From a virus, in IMG/VR virus record IMGVR_UViG_3300036759_000100, positions 1 to 25,762 of that record: a stretch of 25,762 bases of DNA; one strand, given 5' to 3'. Each line of letters starts with the position of its first letter. Positions within the stretch are counted from its first letter, which is position 1. The notes beneath the pieces were generated by a model, which saw only the letters and a program-made list of their open reading frames with translations, was not told where the DNA came from and did not search any database. Positions 13,403-20,788 of the stretch are shown here, piece after piece. A program made the position numbers and the translations under genes.

Positions 13403-14235
13403 TGGCGGTCGCGATCAGCGCCGACCTCGACAGCGTTCGGCTCGCCGCCGAGCTTGCCGTCAGCGGCCTGCCGTCGAACACGGCGACGCTCACGATCAGC
13501 CGCGTCGGCCCGAGCGGCGTCCCCGCCGGGGTGCGCGGCTCGGTTGGCGCGGTCGCGCATCCGACCACCTACGCAGCCCGCGACTTCGAGGTGCCGCTGG
13601 ACGTGAGCGTCACCTACACGGTGACCGTGTACGACGCGGGCGGCGCGGTCGTCGGTAGCGCGACCGTCATCTTCCGGGTCGAGTACGGGGACTGCCGCGC
13701 CTGGCTGGTCGATCTCGCCCGCTCGACCAACAGCCTCCAGGTCACGGTCGAGTCGATGGCCGAGCTTGACTACCTGGTGCCGTCGGGGATCCACCGCGTG
13801 CTCAACCGGCGCGCGCCGGTCGTCAGCGCGCTGCCCGCCTGGACGCCGTCGAGCGAACTGATCGTGCTGACCGAGACGCAGGACGATCGCGATCGGGTCC
13901 GCGCGTTGCTCGGGACGGGCTATCCCTTCCTGCTGCGGACGCAGCCCGAGCAGGGAATCGGGAACATGTACCTGACCGTCAGCGAGTTCGTGGAGGAGCG
14001 ATTCCTCAGCCTCGGCGTCGCCGCCGAGCGCCGCTTCCGCGTGCAGGTGGTGCAGGTCAACCGGCCTGACCCCTCGATCTACGTGCCGGTCGCGCCGAAC
14101 ACCTACGCGAACGTCAAGGCGACATTCGCCAGCTACGCCGCGCTCAAGGCGGGCGTCGCCGACTACGACGAGCTGGCCTACACCTACCCGGAGGGGATCA
14201 GCCCGATCCCCGTCTGGCCGCCGGACGACGTCTGA
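13402..14235 (+). CDS. Minor tail protein, distal-tail-like
   Basis: This 277-residue product starts at ATG 13402, overlapping the tape measure stop (TGATG). It has a beta-sandwich-like front (LTISRVGPSGVPAGVRGSV, DVSVTYTVTVYDAGGAVVGSATV) and a rear half (LNRRAPVVSALPAWTPSSELIVLTETQDDRDRVRALLGTGYPFLLRT) that fits a Dit-like tail-tip ring. The place right after the tape measure is that of the distal tail protein in siphoviruses. No catalytic motif is seen. Confidence 0.75.
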   Translation: MAVAISADLDSVRLAAELAVSGLPSNTATLTISRVGPSGVPAGVRGSVGAVAHPTTYAARDFEVPLDVSVTYTVTVYDAGGAVVGSATVIFRVEYGDCRAWLVDLARSTNSLQVTVESMAELDYLVPSGIHRVLNRRAPVVSALPAWTPSSELIVLTETQDDRDRVRALLGTGYPFLLRTQPEQGIGNMYLTVSEFVEERFLSLGVAAERRFRVQVVQVNRPDPSIYVPVAPNTYANVKATFASYAALKAGVADYDELAYTYPEGISPIPVWPPDDV

Positions 14236-15428
14236 TGCTGGCCGTCTCTGACCGCTTCCTGGCCGCGATCCGCGACACGCACACGATCAGCATCGCGGCA
14301 CGGGTCTACCGCCCGGCGGCGCCGACCGTCCCGATCGCGGCCCAGGTCGTCGGCGGGCAGATGACCTGCGACATCGACGCGACGATCCTGCGTCAGGCGA
14401 CGCTCGACATCGCCTTCGGTCTGACCGACCCGCTGACGGTCGAGATCGTGCGCGAGCTTCCGTTCGGCGGCTACTGCGTGCTGGAGCGCGGGATCCGCTA
14501 CGCGAGCGGCGAGACCGAGCGCGTGCAGCTGGGGCGCTTCCGCATCGACACCGTCGTGTGGGCCGAACTCCAGGGGCAGGCCTCGTTGACGCTCAACGAC
14601 CGGATGGCGCAGATCGCCGACGAGCCGTTCGTGACGCCCTGGGTGGCGACCGGCCAGCGGTCCTCGGACGCGATCGTGGCGATGGTGCAGGACGTCTTCG
14701 GCTCCTCGATCGCCTATCACGTCTCGACCAGCCCGGCGACCGAGCCGGTGCTGGGCGACACGATCTACGACGAGGACCGGGCTGGTGCGATCTCGGAACT
14801 CGCCTCGGGCATCGGCGCCGAGGCGCTGTTCGACAACCTCGGCGACTTCGTCCTGCGACCGCGCCCGAGTCTCGATGCGGGCGGGACGCCGGTCTGGACG
14901 ATCGACGCTGGCGAGGGCGGCGTGTTGCTCGGCGCCGAGGAGTCGCTGGATCGGTCGAGCGTCCGCAACGGGGTCGCGATGCGCGCCCAGGCCGATCCGG
15001 CGCTGCCGCCGATCTACTCGCTGGCGACCGACAACGACTCGGCCTCGCCGACTCGCTGGGGCGGACCGTTCGGCAAGGTCGCGCTGGTCGCGCGCTCGTC
15101 CTCGATCGCCACCCAGGCGCAGGCCGACGCAGCGGCCGCCTCGCTGCTCAACCTGCGCCTTGGCCTCTCGCGGAACCTCACCCTGCGCGGCGTGCCGAAC
15201 CCGGCGCTGGAGCCGGATGACCTGATCCAGATCGTGCACGCCGACGGGCGGGTCGAGCCGCAGATCGTGAACGCGCTCACGATCGGTCTCGACGCCGAGG
15301 GCGAGCTTGAACTGACGACGCGCGCCAACTGGCGACCGCAGGCGATCTCGCCCGCTGCGCGGATCCAGGTCTGGAGCGACGAGGCGGCGCTGCGCGAGAT
15401 GGACGACGCGAAGCTGGTCGAGGCGTGA
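14235..15428 (+). CDS. Tail hub protein with DUF5047-like N-terminus
   Basis: This 397-residue product starts at ATG 14235 (TGATG overlap). The front 115 residues match the DUF5047 pattern as I recall it: VSDRFLAAIRDTHTISIAARVYRP, GGQMTCDIDATILRQATLDIAF, VLERGIRYASGETERVQLGRFRIDTV. The rest (LNDRMAQIADEPFV, NGVAMRAQADP, NPALEPDDLIQIVHADG) resembles gp27-like hub domains that close the tube and connect to fibres. It sits in the tail-tip cluster after the distal tail protein. Confidence 0.8.
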   Translation: MLAVSDRFLAAIRDTHTISIAARVYRPAAPTVPIAAQVVGGQMTCDIDATILRQATLDIAFGLTDPLTVEIVRELPFGGYCVLERGIRYASGETERVQLGRFRIDTVVWAELQGQASLTLNDRMAQIADEPFVTPWVATGQRSSDAIVAMVQDVFGSSIAYHVSTSPATEPVLGDTIYDEDRAGAISELASGIGAEALFDNLGDFVLRPRPSLDAGGTPVWTIDAGEGGVLLGAEESLDRSSVRNGVAMRAQADPALPPIYSLATDNDSASPTRWGGPFGKVALVARSSSIATQAQADAAAASLLNLRLGLSRNLTLRGVPNPALEPDDLIQIVHADGRVEPQIVNALTIGLDAEGELELTTRANWRPQAISPAARIQVWSDEAALREMDDAKLVEA

Positions 15429-16042
15429 GCAGCGTCCCCTTCACCCGCTCGCTCGACTACGTCCTGCGCGACCAGCTGGGGAGCAACGGCCAGGGGACGG
15501 GGCTGCGCGCCGGGGTGGTGACGGCGATCCCCGACAACAAGCACGTCACGGTCTCGATCGGCGGCCAGACGATCACGATCCCGCGCCTCTCGATCTACGC
15601 GCCGACGGTCGGTGAGGGCGTCCAGATCCTCGCTGACGAGGAGGTCGGGCTGCTGCTGGCGATTGGTGCGGTCGGCGGCGTCGCGCCCAGTGGCGGGGTC
15701 GGGCCGGGGAGCGCCGTCGGCCAGATCCTGACCTGGAACGGCTCGGCCTGGGTCGCCGGATCCTCGGCGCCGCAGCTGGGCGGGCTGACGCCCGACCGCT
15801 ACGTCCAGAACGCGCAGACCGGCACGCGCCGCATGTGGTTCACACAGCAGACGCTGGTGACCGATGGCGCCGGGGTCGGCGTGATCGGGAACGGCCTTGG
15901 TGTCGTCCCCGCCGTCTGGTTCGTCTTCTCGAACCAGACGCCCGGCCAGGTGCTCGGCGCGACCGCGACCGCGAGCGTCATCAACGCAATCACGACCGTC
16001 ATCAGCGGCTCGATTCTCGTGTCCTGCCTGCTGATCGCCTAG
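15425..16042 (+). CDS. Tail-tip or baseplate protein with OB-like N-terminal domain
   Basis: This 205-residue product starts at GTG 15425 (GTGA overlap). Residues about 25-80 (LRAGVVTAIPDNKHVTVSIGGQTITIPRLSIYAPTVGEGVQILADEEVGLLLAIG) look like the OB barrel of gpV/gp5-type baseplate spikes. A glycine-rich hinge and ILTWNGSAWVAG, a common tail-fibre repeat, follow. The C-terminal 70 residues are hydrophobic and beta-rich (VTDGAGVGVIGNGLGVVPAVWFVF). It probably joins the hub to a receptor-binding part. Confidence 0.65.
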   Translation: MSSVPFTRSLDYVLRDQLGSNGQGTGLRAGVVTAIPDNKHVTVSIGGQTITIPRLSIYAPTVGEGVQILADEEVGLLLAIGAVGGVAPSGGVGPGSAVGQILTWNGSAWVAGSSAPQLGGLTPDRYVQNAQTGTRRMWFTQQTLVTDGAGVGVIGNGLGVVPAVWFVFSNQTPGQVLGATATASVINAITTVISGSILVSCLLIA

Positions 16043-16054
16043 AAGGAGGCGCCA

Positions 16055-16642
16055 ATGGCTGCTGCCACCACCGTCTACCAGCTGCCCTATCCGGTCCCGG
16101 CCGACCCGGCCGACGTCCCGGCCGACATGCAGGCACTCGCCAACCGGATCGAGGCCGTCATCGCGCCGGGCAGCGCATCGGGGCAGATCCCGATCTGGGA
16201 CAACGCCGCGCACAAGTGGACGCCAGGCACGCCGCCCGCCCAGGGCGCCGAACTCGTCTACACCGAGGGGACGGCGGCGGTCGTCGTCAACTCGATCACG
16301 CAGGCGGCGATCACGATCGTAACGGCGGCGGCGACCACGTTCGATGGGTCACCGGCCTGGCTGGAGTTCTTCGCGCCGCAGGCGACTCTCTCTGGCGGGA
16401 CCAACCAGGGGATTCAGTTCTGGCTGTTCGATGGCGCGGTCAATCTTGGCGCGATTGCTCAGATCGTCGGCTCTAGCGCCGTCGGCGGTCCGATCATCGG
16501 TCGCCGGAAGCTCACGCCGTCGGCGGGCAGCCACACCTACACCGTCCGCGCGAACTCGTTGGCGGCCGGGTCGAACAGCGTCGGCGCGGGCACCGGGCCT
16601 GGCGGCTACGTGCCGCTCTACATCCGGGCGACTCGTGTCTAG
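16055..16642 (+). CDS. Tail fibre or receptor-binding protein (probable)
   Basis: This 195-residue product starts at ATG 16055 with AAGGAGG upstream. The front (YQLPYPVPADPADVPADMQALANRIEAVI, then SGQIPIWDNAAHKWTPGTPP) is the short attachment module of many actinophage fibre proteins. The rest is a beta-rich jelly-roll-like domain (AWLEFFAPQATLSGGTNQGIQFWLFDGAVNLG, AGSHTYTVRANSLAAGSN), suitable for sugar or surface binding. It is the last gene of the tail cluster. Its TAG shares a CTAG with the stop of the reverse-strand gene. Confidence 0.7.
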   Translation: MAAATTVYQLPYPVPADPADVPADMQALANRIEAVIAPGSASGQIPIWDNAAHKWTPGTPPAQGAELVYTEGTAAVVVNSITQAAITIVTAAATTFDGSPAWLEFFAPQATLSGGTNQGIQFWLFDGAVNLGAIAQIVGSSAVGGPIIGRRKLTPSAGSHTYTVRANSLAAGSNSVGAGTGPGGYVPLYIRATRV

Positions 16643-16845
16643 CGACGCCGGGGCGGCTCGTGCGGATGGGGCAGTGCCCAGGAGCGGGCCGAGCGCCACA
16701 TCGACAGTGGGATCAGGTCGGGTATCTCGCGGCGGCGGCGACCGCAGTTCTCGCACACGTAGGGAGCGCCACCCTTGACGAACGGCGCGAGTCGGTAACG
16801 GTGGCGACGGCGCAAGCCACAGCGGAGGTGGGCAAGCAGACGCAC
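16639..16845 (-). CDS. Small reverse-strand zinc-knuckle protein (possible)
   Basis: The complement of 16639-16845 encodes 68 residues: RLLAHLRCGLRRRHRYRLAP, then YVCENCGRRRREIPDL. The H..C and CENC pairs are spaced as in tiny zinc proteins of actinobacteria and their phages. No competing forward-strand frame in 16643-16859 looks coding. Against it: it starts with GTG without a ribosome site and is the only reverse gene in a long forward cluster. It may be an independently acquired moron. Its stop and the fibre stop face each other in one CTAG. Confidence 0.4.
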   Translation of the reverse strand: MRLLAHLRCGLRRRHRYRLAPFVKGGAPYVCENCGRRRREIPDLIPLSMWRSARSWALPHPHEPPRRR

Positions 16846-16859
16846 GGAAGGAGCGAAGC

Positions 16860-17825
16860 ATGGCAGATCCGGCCCTAGCGTGGGTGATCGGCCCTGGGCC
16901 GCGCCCGCACAACAACAGCCGCTTGACGCGGACGCTCTACGCGCCCGACAACCCGAACCAGAAGACGCAGAGCGACGGCAAGGACGTACAGGCGATCAAG
17001 CGGATGGTCTCGCGGGCGGGTTTCTGGAAGTGGCAGGAGTTCGACCGCACCTACAGCAACGCCTTCGCGCACGGCGCCACCGGGCCGACCGGCTCCGGGC
17101 CGGGGGTCGATGGCCTGCGCAAGGCGCTCGGTATCTTCGACGGCTCGGGCACCTTCAACGAACGCTGCTACCACGCGCTGCTCTACGCGAAGGTTCCGGC
17201 CGGGTCGCCGCACGCTGGGGAGTGGGTCTGTGACGCCACCAGTGCCCAGCTGCTCGCCGAGTACGAGCAGGCCTGGAAGAAGGATCACCCCAGCCCTAAA
17301 CCCGAGCCAGCGGGCCAGCCGCGCGACGTCGCGATCAAGCACCTCGCCGCGCGCGTCGGCTACACCGAGCAGCCCGCTGGCTCGAACTGCGACAACCGCT
17401 CGGACGGGATCCGCGTCGCGCAGACCAAGACGGCGGGCGGCGGCACCTGGCTGCTCTACCAGCCCTGGTGCGGCTGCTGGTGCTTCTACGCACTCCAGGC
17501 CGCGAAGGTCGCCAAGCTCGGCTCCTGGATGGCCTCGGTCGCCTCGATCGAGACCTACGCGAAGTCCGCCAGCTACTGCTTCCAGGGCTGGACGACCGAT
17601 CGCTCGCGGGCGCGGCCCGGCGACCTCGCCTGCATCGGTGGCTACGGCCAGCACGTTGAGACGGTGCGCGGCAAGCTGCAGGCCGACGGAGGCCTGCCGA
17701 CCTACGGCGGGAACACGTCGCCGGGGTCGCCAGGGTCGCAGTCGAACGGCGGCGGCGCCTACGCGCGCGTTCGCTACTCGGGCGAGGTGCGGGGGATCGC
17801 GCTCGTCCGCTACCCAGGGGAGTGA
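16860..17825 (+). CDS. Endolysin, CHAP/NlpC-like cysteine peptidase or amidase
   Basis: This 321-residue protein starts at ATG 16860 with GGAAGGAG upstream. Residues about 40-115 (GKDVQAIKRMVSRAGFWKW…, GVDGLRKALGIFDGSGTFN) look like a peptidoglycan-binding helix bundle. The C-terminal half is the catalytic domain: ARVGYTEQPAGSN, QPWCGCWCFYALQAAK with nucleophile Cys204, and GDLACIGGYGQHVETVRG with His265. It would cleave host wall peptidoglycan at the end of infection. There is no signal peptide, so it needs a holin. The two-helix protein at 178 or the one-helix proteins at 18702 and 20789 are candidates. Confidence 0.85.
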   Translation: MADPALAWVIGPGPRPHNNSRLTRTLYAPDNPNQKTQSDGKDVQAIKRMVSRAGFWKWQEFDRTYSNAFAHGATGPTGSGPGVDGLRKALGIFDGSGTFNERCYHALLYAKVPAGSPHAGEWVCDATSAQLLAEYEQAWKKDHPSPKPEPAGQPRDVAIKHLAARVGYTEQPAGSNCDNRSDGIRVAQTKTAGGGTWLLYQPWCGCWCFYALQAAKVAKLGSWMASVASIETYAKSASYCFQGWTTDRSRARPGDLACIGGYGQHVETVRGKLQADGGLPTYGGNTSPGSPGSQSNGGGAYARVRYSGEVRGIALVRYPGE

Positions 17826-17827
17826 CG

Positions 17828-17977
17828 ATGGACGATGACGAGCAGATCGAGGAGGGTGACTACGGCGATGAGGACGCGGACGTGGCCGGTGAGCAGGCGC
17901 CCGCGAACTGGAGCGAGCAGCCGAACTCAGACGCCGGGCTGACGCCGGGAGCGCGCGAGAGGCTGGGACTGGCCTGA
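17828..17977 (+). CDS. Small acidic protein
   Basis: This 49-residue product starts at ATG 17828, two bases after the endolysin stop, with GGGGAG about five bases upstream. The front is highly acidic (MDDDEQIEEGDYGDEDADV) and the end is SDAGLTPGARERLGLA. No family is recognised. A strongly acidic short protein could mimic DNA or act as an assembly or anti-host factor, but nothing in the sequence decides this. It is the last gene before the largest gap of the window. Confidence 0.6.
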   Translation: MDDDEQIEEGDYGDEDADVAGEQAPANWSEQPNSDAGLTPGARERLGLA

Positions 17978-18171
17978 TCCTGCTTATCCACACCGGAGCC
18001 GCGCGCCCTGTGGAACGTGGGGAAAACCGGGGTCGGCGCTTGCGGGCGTTCGCCAGCCCTGGCAACCTCCCCTGCAAGTGCATGACGGTCGGGGGGACGG
18101 GTCCTCCGATGAGCCTGGTCTCGGTGAAAGGGCGAGACACCCCACGAAGACTGCGGCTGGAGGTTCGGAAG
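17978..18171 (+). other. Largest gap: DnaA-box cluster, possible origin or host-factor site
   Basis: The 194 bases lack a convincing gene. A perfect DnaA box TTATCCACA lies at 17984-17992, facing two degraded boxes on the other strand, TGTGGAACG (18009-18017) and TGGGGAAAA (18018-18026). This resembles parts of actinobacterial chromosomal origins. The rest shows no strong promoter or hairpin; GGAGG at 18159-18163 serves the gene at 18172. Confidence 0.4.
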
Positions 18172-18705
18172 ATGGAGCAGTGTGCAGCAGCGGTCGAGGA
18201 GCGGGGTCGCTACTCAGCGTCGGAGGTCGCGGTGATCGTCCGGCGGCTAAGCACTGCGGTCGGGGTCGATCACGCGGCCGACATCGACGTGCGGGCACAC
18301 CTGGTCGAGGTCGCGCGGATCGTCCTGCGCGGTCGCGAACGGCTCGCGCTGATGCGCCGCTACGCCTGGAAGTTCGCCTCAACCGAGCGGCCTCTCTGGC
18401 TGGTCAGCGCCGACCGGATCCTGCTGGCGGTGAGCGCGTCGGCAGCGGCGAGTCTCGGCTACGAGCGGGCCGAACTTGTCGGGCACTCGACGGCGGTGCT
18501 GACGCCCTCCGGGCACGACGCGGCCTGGGCGGCAAGACGGCGCGTGATCGAGCAGCAGAAGATCGGCGAGGGGATCGCGCACGCCCGCGCGAAGGACGGG
18601 CAGGTGGTCGCGGTCGCCTACCGGGCGCGGCTGGTCCCCGTGCAGATGGCGATCCTGGTGCAGACGAAGGTGCTCGTCCCCCTGCTGACGCTGGTCGCCG
18701 CATGA
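18172..18705 (+). CDS. PAS-domain-like protein
   Basis: The product is 177 residues from ATG 18172 (GGAGG eight bases upstream). The frame is open further upstream, but only this start has a good ribosome site. The front 60 residues are helical. Residues about 72-165 follow the PAS layout: ERPLWLVSADRILLAVSASAAASLGYERAELVGHS (strands, then the helix with GY..AELVG), W.ARRRVIEQQKIGEG, and ARAKDGQVVAVAYRARLVP with final strands. PAS domains sense small molecules, light or redox, or join proteins. No kinase, cyclase or DNA-binding domain follows. It lies between the lysis gene and the integrase. Confidence 0.6.
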   Translation: MEQCAAAVEERGRYSASEVAVIVRRLSTAVGVDHAADIDVRAHLVEVARIVLRGRERLALMRRYAWKFASTERPLWLVSADRILLAVSASAAASLGYERAELVGHSTAVLTPSGHDAAWAARRRVIEQQKIGEGIAHARAKDGQVVAVAYRARLVPVQMAILVQTKVLVPLLTLVAA

Positions 18706-18887
18706 GTGCCCTGGTCGCGCTCGCGATCGCCGCCGCCCTGCTCAGCCTCGCCGCCGTTGGCCTCGGCCTTCTGCTGCGCGTACTGGATCGGATCGAGGAG
18801 GAGTTCAGCGCCGAGGAGCAGGCCGCTGAGCACGCGCGGCCGCTTGGTAGCGTCGTCGTCTTGCGAGAGAGGCGGCGGCGGCGATGA
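18702..18887 (+). CDS. Small single-pass membrane protein
   Basis: This 61-residue product starts at ATG 18702, overlapping the PAS-like gene stop (ATGA). A 24-residue hydrophobic helix (ALVALAIAAALLSLAAVGLGLLL) is followed by an acidic helix (DRIEEEFSAEEQAAEHA) and a basic end (RERRRRR). The layout would suit a holin partner or a membrane anchor for the neighbouring PAS-like protein. Neither is shown by a motif. Confidence 0.65.
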   Translation: MSALVALAIAAALLSLAAVGLGLLLRVLDRIEEEFSAEEQAAEHARPLGSVVVLRERRRRR

Positions 18888-19051
18888 CGACGAACGAGAT
18901 GGAGCGCATCGCGCGAGAGGCCTGGTCGGTGTGGGGCTGGGCGTTCGTGCTCTACACGGGCTGCGCCAGCTGCGGGCGGCAACGGGTCTGCCGGGGTCGG
19001 CGGCGCGCGCGGATGCTCTGCCTCGAATGCTGGGACGGCGGCGCACGGTGA
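18884..19051 (+). CDS. Small four-cysteine zinc-ribbon protein
   Basis: This 55-residue product starts at ATG 18884 (ATGA overlap) and ends in a GTGA overlap. GCASCGRQRVCRGRRRARMLCLECWDG gives two CxxC pairs separated by an arginine-rich loop, a nucleic-acid-binding type of zinc ribbon. An amphipathic, tryptophan-rich helix (AREAWSVWGWAFVLY) precedes it. The specific role is unknown. Confidence 0.6.
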   Translation: MTTNEMERIAREAWSVWGWAFVLYTGCASCGRQRVCRGRRRARMLCLECWDGGAR

Positions 19052-19227
19052 CCTGGCTGGTCGTCAACCGCGAGACCGGGGTCGTCGTCTCGCGCTGGCT
19101 GGAGCCGGGCGAGGCCGTCGAGGACAAGCAGCGGCGTGACGCGATGTACGCCTACGTCGAGCCGGTCTCGCTGCTCGACGTGCTCTACGAGGCGGTCGGC
19201 GACTCAGACGAGGAGGGCGCCAGGTGA
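19048..19227 (+). CDS. Small protein of unknown function
   Basis: This 59-residue product starts at GTG 19048 (GTGA overlap). TWLVVNRETGVVVSRWLEPGEAVE forms a beta-hairpin-like front and DAMYAYVEPVSLLDVLYEAVGDSDEEG an acidic helical end. I recognise no family. Tight coupling on both sides and GAGGAGGG near its end, serving the next gene, support it as real. Confidence 0.55.
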   Translation: MTWLVVNRETGVVVSRWLEPGEAVEDKQRRDAMYAYVEPVSLLDVLYEAVGDSDEEGAR

Positions 19228-19469
19228 AGACCTCGAAGAAGTTTCACCTGACGCCCGAGGCGCGCGACGAACTGCAGGCGGTGCTCGATGCGGAGGCGCG
19301 GCGGCTACTGGCCGCGACCCTCGACCGTGACCCGGTCCGGCCCGCGCCCCGGCGCCACCGTCGCCCGCGCCACGACCGCGCGAATCACGCCGCGCTTGCC
19401 GTCGAAGCTGAGGCGATCCCAGTCCGCCGCCGTCGTGACGGTCACGTCCGGCGAGGTCAGGGAGACTAG
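19224..19469 (+). CDS. Small gene whose 3' part runs antisense through the integrase end
   Basis: GTG 19224 is coupled to the previous stop, with GAGGAGGG six bases upstream. The first 35 residues (KTSKKFHLTPEARDELQAVL, DAEARRLLAATLDR) look like a genuine helical protein. From about 19305 the frame is the complement of the integrase C-terminus and turns into arginine/histidine-rich sequence until 19469. Either a short gene was fused to chance sequence when the integrase module joined here, or the true end was lost. The overlap of 165 bases between convergent genes is unusual in this compact genome. Confidence 0.45.
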   Translation: MKTSKKFHLTPEARDELQAVLDAEARRLLAATLDRDPVRPAPRRHRRPRHDRANHAALAVEAEAIPVRRRRDGHVRRGQGD

Positions 19470-20666
19470 GCGCTCGTGTTCGCTCGCCGCCTGATCGCGC
19501 TGCGCTTGGAGTTCGTCCAGGGTCTCCTTGGTCGCCTCCTCCCCGCCGAGACCCGCGAGCGAGCGGATGGCGTTCGCGAGCCGCGTTTCCGTATCGACCT
19601 TCGCGAGCCGAGCGGCCTCCAGTTCGGCCTTGGCCGAGGCGCGGCCAGCGACCTCGCCCGAGAGGCGGATCGCCTCCTCGCTAACGGCCTGCTCAGCGAC
19701 GTCGCAGGAGACCATCGGCGCCGCCTCGCAGAGCCGGTCGCCGCAGCGGTAGTAGGCGTACTGCTTGCCGTTCGCGTGGTCGCGAACGTCCACCGTCATG
19801 CGAGCGCCGCAGGCCTCGCAGACCAGAACGCCGAGCCGGGCGAGCAGGCGCGGCGAGCGCGCCTGACGCCCGCGCGGCGCGCGCGTGGAGTTCAGGCGCC
19901 GGTAGGTCGCATGGTCGATCAGCGGCTCGGTGATCGCGTGCAGGTTCGGCGTGAAGTCGCCGAAGTGGATCTCCCCGACCAACAGCTTCGAGGCGAAGGT
20001 GCGCTGGACGCGAGCGGGCGTCATCGGGATGCCGCGCTCGGTCAGCCAGCGCGCCAGCTGCGTGTAGGAGGCGGCTGGCGTCGCCAGCCGCATCTCGATC
20101 GCCTTGCGCAGCAGCTTCGCCTTCGGCGGGTCAAGTTCGAGCGTCCCGTCCTCGCGCCGCCGGTAAGCGGCGGTGATGCGCGGGAAGGGCGGCACGCCCT
20201 TGTCGATGTTGCGCTGCTTCGAGACGGCCGTACGCTCGGCGGTCGTCCGCGCGAAGTATTCGGCGAAGGCGGCGTGTTGGGTCGAAGACAGCCAGCCGAT
20301 CGCCGTCCCGTTCGAGATGTCGCCGAGGTCGAGCGTCACGACGTTGCCGCCCTTGGCCTCGACCCGGTCGAGCACTTCGTCCTTGACCTTCACCGAGCGG
20401 ACGAAGCGGTCAAAGTAGGCGGCCATCAACAGGTCGGCTCGCCCGGCCTCGATGTCGGCGACCGCCTGCTTGAGACCGTGCCTGCGGTCGAGCGGGCGAC
20501 GCCCGCTCACGTCTTCCTCGGTGTAGACCTCGACCAGATCGGCGCCTGCCCGCTCGCACTCAGCGCGCATGCGCTCGATCTGGTCGGGGACGCTCATCGA
20601 GCCGTCGTTGACGCGCGACTGGCGCGCGACGCCGACGACCCTGCGGCCAGAGAGAGACGACGTCAT
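19305..20666 (-). CDS. int: Large serine integrase
   Basis: This 453-residue protein is on the reverse strand, from ATG 20666. The resolvase domain begins VVGVARQSRVNDGSMSVPDQI, with nucleophile Ser17, and continues with YTEEDVSGRRPLDRR, ADLLMAAYFDRFVRSVKVKDEVL and a recombinase domain (PPFPRITAAYRRREDGTLEL, ARVQRTFASKLLVGEIHFGD). The zinc ribbon has Cys282, Cys285, Cys307 and Cys312 (CEACG, CGDRLC), followed by a coiled coil at about 335-405. This is the full layout of large serine recombinases that integrate phage DNA at attB without host factors. It marks the phage as temperate. The ribosome site GAGGAGG lies inside a 12-codon leader ORF. Confidence 0.96.
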   Translation of the reverse strand: MTSSLSGRRVVGVARQSRVNDGSMSVPDQIERMRAECERAGADLVEVYTEEDVSGRRPLDRRHGLKQAVADIEAGRADLLMAAYFDRFVRSVKVKDEVLDRVEAKGGNVVTLDLGDISNGTAIGWLSSTQHAAFAEYFARTTAERTAVSKQRNIDKGVPPFPRITAAYRRREDGTLELDPPKAKLLRKAIEMRLATPAASYTQLARWLTERGIPMTPARVQRTFASKLLVGEIHFGDFTPNLHAITEPLIDHATYRRLNSTRAPRGRQARSPRLLARLGVLVCEACGARMTVDVRDHANGKQYAYYRCGDRLCEAAPMVSCDVAEQAVSEEAIRLSGEVAGRASAKAELEAARLAKVDTETRLANAIRSLAGLGGEEATKETLDELQAQRDQAASEHERLVSLTSPDVTVTTAADWDRLSFDGKRGVIRAVVARATVAPGRGPDRVTVEGRGQ

Positions 20667-20705
20667 CTAGATCGCCTCCTCGGTGTAGCTGGTCGTGCGG
20701 GTCAT
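20667..20705 (-). CDS. 12-codon leader ORF coupled to the integrase
   Basis: On the reverse strand GAGGAGGACAGC precedes ATG 20705; the ORF reads MTRTTSYTEEAI and stops at TAG directly abutting the integrase ATG. Its own GAG GAG GCG codons supply the integrase ribosome site. This suggests that integrase translation depends on ribosomes finishing the leader. The same 17-base start region occurs before the gene at 25512. Confidence 0.5.
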   Translation of the reverse strand: MTRTTSYTEEAI

Positions 20706-20725
20706 GCTGTCCTCCTCGGTCGTTG

Positions 20726-20775
20726 TTGTGGGAATAGTAGCGGTTCGAGAGATCAAAGGGGCGCTTTTCCCACAA
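20726..20775. promoter_or_regulatory. Divergent control region between integrase and the second operon
   Basis: TTGTGGGAA (20726-20734) and TTCCCACAA (20767-20775) form a perfect 9-bp inverted repeat with 32 bases between the arms. On the reverse strand TACTAT (20734-20739) could be the integrase -10, starting about 22 bases before the leader ORF. CACAAT (20771-20776) is a weaker forward -10. The repeat flanks both. It could hold a repressor, an excision factor, or be part of attP; the data do not choose. Confidence 0.4.
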
Positions 20776-20788
20776 TGAGGGAGGCGGC

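Noticed and set aside
14193-14211. 7-bp inverted repeat GGGGATC/GATCCCC near the end of the distal-tail gene
   Set aside because: Short and inside clear coding sequence; expected by chance in this composition.
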